Below the pieces are notes generated by a model. It ran no database searches, was not told where the DNA came from, and worked only from the letters and a program-made list of their open reading frames with translations. The position numbers and the translations under genes are program-made. From Desulfobulbus alkaliphilus (GTDB taxonomy: Bacteria > Desulfobacterota > Desulfobulbia > Desulfobulbales > Desulfobulbaceae): 46,148 nucleotides of DNA. This document shows, piece after piece, positions 7,281-13,357 of the stretch (position 1 is its first letter; every line of letters starts with the position of its first letter). The stretch spans positions 1 through 46,148 of the forward strand of contig NZ_JAFFQC010000029.1 in NCBI RefSeq assembly GCF_016918545.1, given 5' to 3'.

Positions 7281-7297
7281 GTATGATAAAATCATAC
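7281..7297. promoter_or_regulatory. Palindromic operator candidate for parDE
   Basis: GTATGAT-AAA-ATCATAC, a perfect 7-3-7 inverted repeat in the parD promoter region. The ribbon-helix-helix antitoxin probably binds it for autorepression. Confidence 0.6.
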
Positions 7298-7466
7298 CTA
7301 GATTTATATGCACTGTCACTCAGTATCAACCGCATTTTGTTACCGGAGGGTCAATTCTGTTGCTGGCACGTATCCGCCGGCGCAAAACGAAGCACCGGCG
7401 GTCGTGGAAACAACACCGCAGGGGCGATCTCACGCACCGTTTGCTCCTGCCAGTATTTCAAGGCCC

Positions 7467-8135
7467 CTACGGCAATGGCGCAGCAGGCTGGGTCGTTTTT
7501 TTTAAACCGTGCAAAGCGAAAAGCGCTTCGACTTGCGTTGCCTTGAGGGAAATTCTTTGGCGGCGTCCCACGACCTTGGCCAATTGCTCGAAGTTGAACT
7601 CGGGATGGCGGATAACCTCGGCCAGAATAAAGACCGCTATCTCCGCCGGCAATGGGGCGGCGGGATGATCCTCGTTGGCCAGGACGAGCAGTTGACCGGA
7701 TTGAACGGGTGGATCGACAGCGAGGTACACATGAAGGCGTCCGGATTTGCGGCGCTCGAGTTTGCCCTGCCGCCATAACTGCACCAGCACCGAATGACAC
7801 CGATTGTGGAGTTTTTCGCCCAGTTGTTGAGCGGTCATCCCCCCTGGACTGCGCGTAACCAAATGGATAATGGTGGCGGTCAAACTGCCGGCCCGCGAAA
7901 AACCGATGCGATCGTGGAACCAAAGACCGTCGCGGTTGAATCGCGGGATCGACCGCAGAGTGTACCAGCGGCCATTGTGCGTGAAAGAGCTGTAGTATCC
8001 GGCTTCGCATAAAAACCGCCGCGCCGATGGCACCGAGTACCCCAACTCGGCGGCAAGCGGTTCGATCATCCAGCAGGATTGTTGGGTAAACAAAGAGGCA
8101 AGGCACTGCGTTGGCGGCATCGGATCGGACGGCAT
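7467..8135 (-). CDS. Unknown winged-helix-like protein, probably frameshifted at an A8 run
   Basis: I do not recognise this family. Residues ~20-60 (IEPLAAELGYSVPSARRFL) look like a helix-turn-helix. A second such segment is at GGMTAQQLGEKLHNRCHSVL. The visible start MPSDPMPP follows AAGGGG. The frame stops soon after LKKTTQPAAPLP. A run of eight A (complement of 7496-7503) sits just before this. A -1 shift there opens a continuation, VGALKYWQEQTVREIAPAV and about 25 more residues, to position 7351. This could be a mutation or a programmed slip as in some transposable elements. A 15-bp inverted repeat lies just upstream. No toxin or transposase motif is visible. Confidence 0.6.
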   Translation of the reverse strand: MPSDPMPPTQCLASLFTQQSCWMIEPLAAELGYSVPSARRFLCEAGYYSSFTHNGRWYTLRSIPRFNRDGLWFHDRIGFSRAGSLTATIIHLVTRSPGGMTAQQLGEKLHNRCHSVLVQLWRQGKLERRKSGRLHVYLAVDPPVQSGQLLVLANEDHPAAPLPAEIAVFILAEVIRHPEFNFEQLAKVVGRRQRISLKATQVEALFALHGLKKTTQPAAPLP

Positions 8136-8145
8136 GGGGACCCCT

Positions 8146-8200
8146 TGATAAAGTATTGCATAAAGATCCGAAAAGCTCGCTTTCGTGCAATACTTTATCA
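8146..8200. repeat. 15-bp perfect inverted repeat with 25-bp spacer
   Basis: TGATAAAGTATTGCA (8146-8160) and TGCAATACTTTATCA (8186-8200). It directly precedes the gene for the winged-helix-like protein and could be its operator or the end of a lost mobile element. An interlocking GCTCGC/GCGAGC pair overlaps the right arm. From here to 8382 I see no gene. Confidence 0.7.
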
Positions 8201-8382
8201 TAAAAATGCCTTGCGAGCAACTCCCCCCGTGTTGGTATGCACCGGGGATCTTTCCGAGTTATTTGATTTGTTTTCGGTGTGTTAAGCAGATCCTTCATCT
8301 CGACAAGGCAGCATGAGTACAGTGGAAACTGTAGACGGCAGTAATTAAGTATAGCATGCGAGTGTCCGATAACCACTTGATA

Positions 8383-8575
8383 TTACTCAGCCCAACTGAA
8401 TTTTGTGATCATAGGAATTTTCGTGCGCTGGCCCTGCTGGATGGCATGGATTAAGGCCCTATCTTCCATGGCCTCCATCAGGAGATCACGCACTACGTCC
8501 TTTTTCTCTTCTAGTGCTTCCATGAGGGCCTGCTTGAGGAAATTCTTTAGTGCATTGTCATCTGCACGTACCCAT
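8383..8575 (-). pseudogene. Frameshifted copy of the RelB-like antitoxin gene
   Basis: It copies the antitoxin at 415-630 but has lost 2 nt after the third codon (ATGGGTACG then TG instead of CTGG), causing an immediate stop. Downstream, the old frame still reads KQALMEALEEKKDVVRDLL and MEAMEDRALIHAIQQGQ. It then departs from the parent and ends in KFSWAE. No toxin partner follows. Confidence 0.8.
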
Positions 8576-8765
8576 TGTTCTCACTCCTTGCATGACTCAA
8601 TAAAAAAACATGGAGCATTAGACTCCGTATGTTTCTCTTTTCCTCATCCAACTATTCACTTCTGCAAGCGTTTTAAGTTAGAAATTGCCAAGGAATTTTA
8701 AAAAATTATAATATTTATTTTACTATAAGTCCAGCAGCTCTAGGCGTCTTTTTGCTTGCCCACGC
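8440..8765 (-). repeat. Right arm of the ~330-bp inverted repeat
   Basis: Inverted, diverged copy of 225-552, including the antitoxin leader, the AT-rich block and the F1 end. Its outer side continues into a complete F1 leader, whereas the left arm keeps only a degenerate F1 end. Confidence 0.8.
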
Positions 8766-8805
8766 GGTTTTCAATAGAACCAAAAGCAGACTTGACCCTT
8801 TTTCC
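8741..8805 (-). repeat. F1 repeat, inverted
   Basis: TAGGCGTCTTTTTGC, GCCCACGCGG, then CAAAAGCAGACTTGACCC: the F1 palindrome end (degenerate) and leader in reverse orientation. Confidence 0.75.
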
Positions 8806-8875
8806 ATCCCAAACATTAGACAAAATGATGGGCGCGGGGAAACAAGAAAAGGGCGAGGAATCTCCTTGCAATGTG

Positions 8876-8909
8876 TTGACATATGTGTCACCATTTACAG
8901 GGTAAATGG
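8876..8909 (+). promoter_or_regulatory. Promoter/operator region of higBA
   Basis: A consensus -35 TTGACA (8876-8881) overlaps a TGACA-TATG-TGTCA inverted repeat. A perfect 8-3-8 palindrome, CCATTTAC-AGG-GTAAATGG (8891-8909), follows. The palindromes lie where RNA polymerase would bind, fitting HigA autorepression. No good -10 hexamer at 17 bp was found. Confidence 0.5.
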
Positions 8910-8929
8910 CCGGTAAGTTTTGAGGTAAA

Positions 8930-9274
8930 ATGAGAAATACACGTCCGATTTCGTGGATCAAGGCAGCTAGGCGAGACTTCGAAGAGTTTCCAGAAGCTGT
9001 ACAAGAAAACATGCTTAGCGCCCTTACGATTGCAGCCGAGGGCACCAAATCCGACAAGGCTAAACCATTTAAAGGGATTGATGGCGGCGTTTTTGAAATT
9101 GCCCTCAAGCATCGGGGAGACGCTTTCCGTTTGATTTATGCGGTTAAAATTGGAACGGATGTTTGGGTGATCCATGCTTTTCAGAAGAAATCTAAAACAG
9201 GCATAAAAACACCCCAGATGGATGTTGACACTATCCGCGAACGTTTGAAGAGATTGAAGGAGGCACTGCAATGA
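8930..9274 (+). CDS. higB: HigB-type (phage Gp49-like) toxin
   Basis: A 114-residue basic protein: ISWIKAARRDFEEFPEAVQE, a linker, then GGVFEIALKHRGDAFRLIYA and VWVIHAFQKKSKTGIKTP. The [VI]+E+......+.R..Y and HAFQKKS.KTP blocks are diagnostic for the Gp49-like RelE superfamily, whose members cut mRNA on ribosomes. GAGG sits 6 nt before the ATG. The toxin precedes the antitoxin, as usual for higBA, with a 4-nt overlap. Confidence 0.92.
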   Translation: MRNTRPISWIKAARRDFEEFPEAVQENMLSALTIAAEGTKSDKAKPFKGIDGGVFEIALKHRGDAFRLIYAVKIGTDVWVIHAFQKKSKTGIKTPQMDVDTIRERLKRLKEALQ

Positions 9275-9597
9275 ATAAAGACGATTTTGAACTTGTACGC
9301 GGTAGCGGCAATGTTTTTCAGGACTTTGACAGGCCTAACGCAAGTGTCAAGCAAACACGCGCTATCCTAGCGGCTGAAATCATTCGCGTTCTTGATAAAC
9401 AAGGGCTATCAACCCGCGAAGCTGAGAAACTGACGGGAGTCGGTCACTCAGAGTTTTCTCGCATTCGCAATGCGCGGCTTGGCCGGTTTACGCTTGATCG
9501 GATGATCATGATACTCGAAAAACTTGATGGAAACATCGAGGTGAGCGTTACTTTTCGACCTCGTCGTAATGGGCTAGGGGATGGTTTTCACATTTAA
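9271..9597 (+). CDS. higA: HigA-type XRE antitoxin
   Basis: A 108-residue protein with a Cro/CI-type helix-turn-helix: AEIIRVLDKQGLSTREAEKL, TGVGHSEFSRIRNARLGRF, then TLDRMIMILEKLDGNIEVSV. This form, with an ~30-residue N-terminal arm, accompanies Gp49-like toxins. It neutralises HigB and represses the operon, presumably at the palindromes upstream of higB. A full-length F2 element begins 4 nt after the stop codon. Confidence 0.92.
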   Translation: MNKDDFELVRGSGNVFQDFDRPNASVKQTRAILAAEIIRVLDKQGLSTREAEKLTGVGHSEFSRIRNARLGRFTLDRMIMILEKLDGNIEVSVTFRPRRNGLGDGFHI

Positions 9598-9601
9598 AAA
9601 T

Positions 9602-9820
9602 CCTGGATCCGTGAGCGTTCATCCGTGCGTCAGCTTTGTTGTTCGTGGCCGTTCGATTAAAGTAAACTTTATCAGATGGTTACGGGCAATAAAGATGGCG
9701 TGCGGACGGACGCCCCGAAGGGCGGCTGGTCAAGGCGGATCGTGAAAAATTCCTCCTCGCTTTAAACCTGATTGCAGACAAATATGTCCAAAACAAGAAC
9801 CCAACAGTCACGGATTCAGG
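9602..9820 (-). mobile_element. F2 element, full length (219 bp), inverted
   Basis: It begins CCTGGATCCGTGAGCG and ends CACGGATTCAGG. The central palindrome (GATTAAAGTAAACTTTATCAG region) and the CGCCCCGAAGGGCGG hairpin are in the opposite orientation to the copies at 3880 and 25655. It starts 4 nt after higA and cuts into the fic fragment that follows. Confidence 0.85.
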
Positions 9821-9993
9821 TGGAAACCACGGAAGGCATAGGGGTAATGGAGCCCATGCTGCCGCCTGACGGAGAACGCAAACTGGAAGATCTCGCCCTT
9901 GACCTGGCGAGCAAGGCCTCCGGTCTGGCCAGCCAGTTGCAGCCAACCGTAAGAAGCAGCATCGGCGATCTGGTGCGATCGATGAACTGTTAC
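9821..9993 (+). pseudogene. 5' fragment of a second fic-family gene
   Basis: It encodes GVMEPMLPPDGERKLEDLAL, DLASKASGLASQLQP and SSIGDLVRSMNCY. This is the N-terminus of Fic proteins that continue MNCYYSNLIEGH with the inhibitory motif. The reading breaks after MNCY, where an inverted F1 repeat begins; the left side is bounded by an F2 element. The original start is missing. A C-terminal fragment of the same fic type lies at 1113-1275, so both could derive from one broken gene. Confidence 0.75.
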
Positions 9994-10070
9994 AAAGCCA
10001 AAAGCAAACTCGACCCTGAATTCCGACCCCAAATTCCCCTAAATTTGTTTCCTGCCCACGCGGGATATCT
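9994..10070 (-). repeat. F1 repeat, inverted and diverged
   Basis: AAAGCCAAAAGCAAACTCGA resembles the reversed F1 leader, and CCTGCCCACGCGG is the palindrome end. It joins two unrelated fic fragments. Confidence 0.55.
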
Positions 10071-10093
10071 CCATTGCACTATTCACTACATGT

Positions 10094-10570
10094 AATGGTC
10101 GTATTGCCAGAGCGATCAGCGATATGGCATTGGCGCGAGCCGATGGCATACCGGATCGTTTTTATAGCATGACTAAGCAAATTGAGATTGAGCGTACAAT
10201 CTATTACGTCCAACTGGAACAACAACGCAGCACGCCGGAAATCACTGGGTGGCTCGAATGGTTTTTGGATTGTCTAGGCCGAGCGATATCGAGTGCCGAG
10301 AAGACGCACGGCAGTATCATGTCCAAAGCACGGCTTTGGAATAGGATCAATAGGATACCGATCAATGAACGGCAACGTTTGATCATCAATCGCATGTTGG
10401 AAGATGATTTCAGGAGAAAAATGAACACATCCAAATATGCGAAACTGGTCAAGTGTTCGAAGGACACAGCATTGCGAGATATTCAATATTTGACAGCACA
10501 AGGTATTTTTGTACAGAACTCCGGTGGCGGCCGTAGCACAAGTTACCGATTGACTGACGAGGTTACGTGA
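10094..10570 (+). pseudogene. Duplicated 3' fragment of the intact fic gene
   Basis: Nearly identical to the 3' end of fic from 2110. It starts inside the catalytic motif at NGRIARA and lacks HPFEDG, so it cannot act as a Fic enzyme. One CAA codon of a Gln run is missing and a few substitutions are visible. It keeps the C-terminal winged-helix segment, and the frame is open from an internal Met at 10124. The copied unit continues through the F1 palindrome to 10618. Confidence 0.88.
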
Positions 10571-10581
10571 GCGCAGATGCC

Positions 10582-10618
10582 GCGTGAGCAGGCAGAAAGA
10601 CGCCGGCACCCCCTACAA
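10582..10618 (+). repeat. Degenerate F1 palindrome, copy of 2601-2637
   Basis: GCGTGAGCAGGC, AGAAAGAC, GCCGGCACCCCCTAC; it marks the end of the duplicated fic segment. From here to the next promoter (10619-10838) I see nothing recognisable. Confidence 0.65.
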
Positions 10619-10838
10619 TTCCTCTGCCACCAACGTACGAAGATTATTAAAGAACTATCCAACACTGGAAACCAGGATCAAGCCAGCTTTTTTCAGATGC
10701 AGGTAGCAGCAGGATACTATTTTGTTGAGCAGAGTTATCATTTTTTTAACCAGTAAGATGACGCTGGATGAATGGTAGTTTTTTGTCAGATTGCAAGAGC
10801 ATCCACGGGACAAGCTGAAACGTTTTCCCCAGCGCTCC

Positions 10839-10867
10839 TTGACAAATTGTTTCCACCTGGATACAAA
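10839..10867 (+). promoter_or_regulatory. Sigma-70-like promoter of the second higBA-like pair
   Basis: TTGACA (10839-10844), exactly 17 bp, then TACAAA (10862-10867). The predicted start of transcription falls at or next to the toxin ATG at 10874, which implies a very short leader or none. Confidence 0.55.
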
Positions 10868-10873
10868 TATTAA

Positions 10874-11179
10874 ATGCAGTACGAATTGCGAAGCACTGAA
10901 TATTTTGATAAATGGCTGGCGAGTATCAAAAATCGACAGACTCTTTCCCGTATACTTCGCCGGGTTGACAAGCTGGTTATTGGCTCATTTGGCGACTGTA
11001 AGGCCGTTGCGGCCAATCTTTTCGAGCTTCGCCTGTTTTTCGGGCCTGGATATCGCGTTTATTACACGGTCAAAGGAAGAGCTATTATTATCCTGCTGGC
11101 CGGTGGTGATAAATCAACGCAATCCCGGGATATAAAAAAAGCCAGGGAACTCTTGAAAATATCCGAGGAAGATGAATGA
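10874..11179 (+). CDS. RelE/HigB-like addiction module killer protein
   Basis: A 101-residue protein: YELRSTEYFDKWLASIKNRQ, ILRRVDKLVIGSFGDCK, AANLFELRLFFGPGYRVYYT, then IIILLAGGDKSTQSRDIKKA. The blocks T..F..WL..L.D, G.....V..G..ELR...GPGYRVYY and LL.GGDKS.Q..DI..A match the killer-protein family (TIGR02683 type), a RelE-fold subgroup. The antitoxin follows with a 4-nt overlap. It is unrelated in detail to the HigB at 8930. Confidence 0.9.
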   Translation: MQYELRSTEYFDKWLASIKNRQTLSRILRRVDKLVIGSFGDCKAVAANLFELRLFFGPGYRVYYTVKGRAIIILLAGGDKSTQSRDIKKARELLKISEEDE

Positions 11180-11457
11180 AACTGAAAACAAAACATTTTG
11201 ATGTTGCCGAGCATCTCGAGAGCGATGAGGATATAGCTTTTTTTCTCGAGGACGCCGCCGAAGACAGCCCGGAAGAATTTGTCCATGCGCTCAACACGGT
11301 AGCCAGGGCAAAAGGCATGACCGAGATAGCCAGAAAAGCCGGAGTCACCAGGGCGAGCCTGTACAAATCACTTGCCGATGGTGGCCGTCCACGATTTGAC
11401 ACGATATCCAAGGTCACCAAAGCGCTTGGTTGCAAGCTGACTGTTGTTCACGATTAA
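11176..11457 (+). CDS. Addiction module antidote protein (HTH)
   Basis: A 93-residue protein with FDVAEHLESDEDIAFFLEDA, then EFVHALNTVARAKGMTEIAR, KAGVTRASLYKSLADGGRP and DTISKVTKALGCKL. The VTRASLYKSL.. segment is the recognition helix of a Cro/CI-like domain. This is the TIGR02684-type partner of the preceding killer protein. A truncated F2 element starts 2 nt after its stop codon. Confidence 0.92.
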   Translation: MKLKTKHFDVAEHLESDEDIAFFLEDAAEDSPEEFVHALNTVARAKGMTEIARKAGVTRASLYKSLADGGRPRFDTISKVTKALGCKLTVVHD

Positions 11458-11459
11458 TT

Positions 11460-11613
11460 CCTGAATCCGTGACGGCTGGACACTTGTTTAGGATATATCT
11501 TGCTGTAAGCATAGTATAATTGCAGCTAAACCCTTGAAAAAAACTTTCACCAGCTGCCCTTCGGGACATTCGTCCGCACGCCATCTTCATTGCCCGTAAC
11601 CCTCCGATAAAGT
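11460..11613 (+). mobile_element. F2 element, 3'-truncated
   Basis: It begins CCTGAATCCGTGACGGCTGG and runs through CCCTTCGGGACATTCGTCCG to CCGATAAAGTG, the centre of the internal palindrome. There it is replaced by F1 leader sequence. It starts 2 nt after the antidote stop. Confidence 0.8.
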
Positions 11614-11620
11614 GAGCGAG

Positions 11621-11703
11621 GGGTCAAGCGAGGGGTCAAGTCTGCTTTTGGCTTTTATTGAAAACCGCGTGTGCAGGCAAGAAGACGCCTGCACACCCTA
11701 CCG
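11621..11703 (+). repeat. F1 repeat at the exosortase 3' flank
   Basis: GGGGTCAAG occurs twice, then the leader and palindrome GTGTGCAGGC/GCCTGCACAC. It is the parent (or sister) of the copy at 5108-5180 and forms one edge of the duplicated exosortase segment. Confidence 0.85.
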
Positions 11704-11809
11704 GAGCACTGAGGATGCTTGTTTTTACGCCAATAATACCAACAGGTTGCTGAACGTGCAAGAGGGGCAGGTTGCTGCCAAGCGGTTGTGCCGACATGGA
11801 AGTACTTGC

Positions 11810-12655
11810 TCAGGTCTTCCCCCGGAGGAATCTGCTTGTCAGCAGCAACAGCAGCAGGCCCAGCACGAAAGTGAACAGACCGGAGAAGTCGTGGAGGAAG
11901 CCCTGGGCCACCTGTTCGCCATAGATGCTGGCCAGGCCGGCGGTACCGGTGAGGCGGACGATATTGGCGAAGATGGCGATGGGGGCGGCGGCGAAAAAGA
12001 GCAGCCATTTTTTCCAGGCGGGATAGCCGCTCAACCAGGCGAGGACGGCGCTGAGGGCGAACATGGTGGTGAGGGAACGCAGCCCGGAGCAGGCGTCCAC
12101 TACCTCCAAGGTGGTCTGGGCGAGATGGAGGACATTGCCTTCGCGAAAAACGGGGATGCCGATCAGGCGAATGACATCCTCGGTAATGGCACTGGAAAAC
12201 AGCTGCATGGGGAAGGCTATTTTGTTCCAGAGGATCGCCGGCAGGGGCACCATGAAGATGAGATAGGCTATGGGCAGCAGCAATTTACGGGTGGCGGCCG
12301 TGCCCAGGATAAAAAGAGTGCCCCCCAGCAGGACAATGATAAGCGAGCTGCGCTGAAGGAAGTATTCCGAGCCGACCTTGGCAAGATACAATTGCCCCAG
12401 ACCGAGCAGCAGCACCAGCAGGCCCCAGTTGGCGGGAGAGGAACCCGCTTTGTGCAGTTCATCCCGCATGGAGAAAATCATATAAGCACTGATGAGCGGG
12501 ATGAAATAGCCGTGGGAGTAGTTGTCGTTGGTTGCCCAGTCCTGGGCCATGGAGGCCAGCACCGGAAAATACAGCCCGATGAGGGCGGCCAGGACCAGGA
12601 GAAGACAGGCTATCTCAGCGGGTCGGAATCGGGGTTGGAGCGCATCGGCCGACAT
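11810..12655 (-). CDS. xrt: Exosortase family membrane transpeptidase
   Basis: A 281-residue protein with about eight membrane segments. It has the three catalytic blocks of exosortases: Cys in VDACSGLRS, Arg in NIVRLTGTA and His in HDFSG. The N-terminal NDNYSHGYFIPLIS block is also conserved. Exosortases process PEP-CTERM-type tail signals on exported proteins, usually beside exopolysaccharide genes. The ATG is chosen because GGGAGG lies 8 nt upstream; a GTG three codons earlier overlaps the epsI stop but is too close to that site. It is last in an operon with epsI and the export genes. A truncated duplicate is at 5288-5976. The subfamily is uncertain, and no PEP-CTERM substrate is visible in the window. 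Confidence 0.9.
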   Translation of the reverse strand: MSADALQPRFRPAEIACLLLVLAALIGLYFPVLASMAQDWATNDNYSHGYFIPLISAYMIFSMRDELHKAGSSPANWGLLVLLLGLGQLYLAKVGSEYFLQRSSLIIVLLGGTLFILGTAATRKLLLPIAYLIFMVPLPAILWNKIAFPMQLFSSAITEDVIRLIGIPVFREGNVLHLAQTTLEVVDACSGLRSLTTMFALSAVLAWLSGYPAWKKWLLFFAAAPIAIFANIVRLTGTAGLASIYGEQVAQGFLHDFSGLFTFVLGLLLLLLTSRFLRGKT

Positions 12656-12660
12656 GGGTG

Positions 12661-13311
12661 TCACCTCCCGGGAAGATAGTTGTCCAGTTCCGTGATCGCC
12701 AGGGCCGCGAATCGGCGCAGTGTGGCGGCGGCCTCCTCAATATCGCCCTCCGGGGCCGGGGCGAGGAGACGGACAAAGGTGCCGTCCCGCCGCTTGAGGA
12801 GGATGGCGTCGAGCACCTGATAGATCTTTTCCCAGTATTCGGAATGGATTATGCGGCCCCGGTTCTGATACCAGAAGGTCACCACTTGATACTCGTTCCG
12901 GTTGCGGATGATCATTTCGGTCACCCGGACCGGTTCGGAACTGCCGGCGGGAATAATCTCCACCGTCCGTACGGAATCAATACCCCAACCGCCGCCGGGG
13001 ATGCAGTTGCGCGGGGAGTGATAACCACCGCCGGTGCCCACGGACTCGTAAAAAGCAGCGTAAAAATTCACCGGCGGTCCGGCTGGGCCGACATAATCGT
13101 ATTCGATATAGTCATCGACCTTGAGCATGTCGATCACCGCCTGGGATGACTGCCGGGAGGCAACAGCCTGCCACTCCCCCAGGGTGGCGGGGAAATATGC
13201 CAGAGATTGCTTGATGGGGGTTCGGTGGGTGCCGGTGACATCGCGGAGAAGAAAAAAGCAAGCGGCAATGAGAAGCAGGACAACGAAGCAGCGAAGGGGA
13301 GATATCTTCAT
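12661..13311 (-). CDS. epsI: EpsI-type exosortase-associated protein
   Basis: A 216-residue protein with an N-terminal membrane anchor (FVVLLLIAACFFLL). It has the DUF3485/EpsI blocks: FPATLGEWQA, YIEYDYVGP, NFYAAFYES, HSPRNCIPGGGW, VVTFWYQNRGR. HSP..C.PGGGW is diagnostic. EpsI proteins accompany exosortases in exopolysaccharide clusters; their biochemical role is not settled, though membrane or periplasmic action is expected. The stop lies 5 nt before the exosortase ATG, so the two are translated together. Confidence 0.9.
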   Translation of the reverse strand: MKISPLRCFVVLLLIAACFFLLRDVTGTHRTPIKQSLAYFPATLGEWQAVASRQSSQAVIDMLKVDDYIEYDYVGPAGPPVNFYAAFYESVGTGGGYHSPRNCIPGGGWGIDSVRTVEIIPAGSSEPVRVTEMIIRNRNEYQVVTFWYQNRGRIIHSEYWEKIYQVLDAILLKRRDGTFVRLLAPAPEGDIEEAAATLRRFAALAITELDNYLPGR

Positions 13312-13357
13312 GGGACGATAACCGCTTGGCGGATGGATTGTTGGACGAAATTGCCGT

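Noticed and set aside
904-11703. Integron or superintegron attC sites between TA modules
   Set aside because: The palindromes lack the GTTRRRY core and variable attC structure, and no integrase gene is visible.
11612-12679. A long plus-strand open frame (~355 codons), and a shorter one at 5135-5761, rich in Gly, Gln and Glu
   Set aside because: They are antisense to the exosortase gene and its copy; the composition is the mirror of a Leu/Ala-rich membrane protein, and the minus-strand protein has all catalytic motifs.
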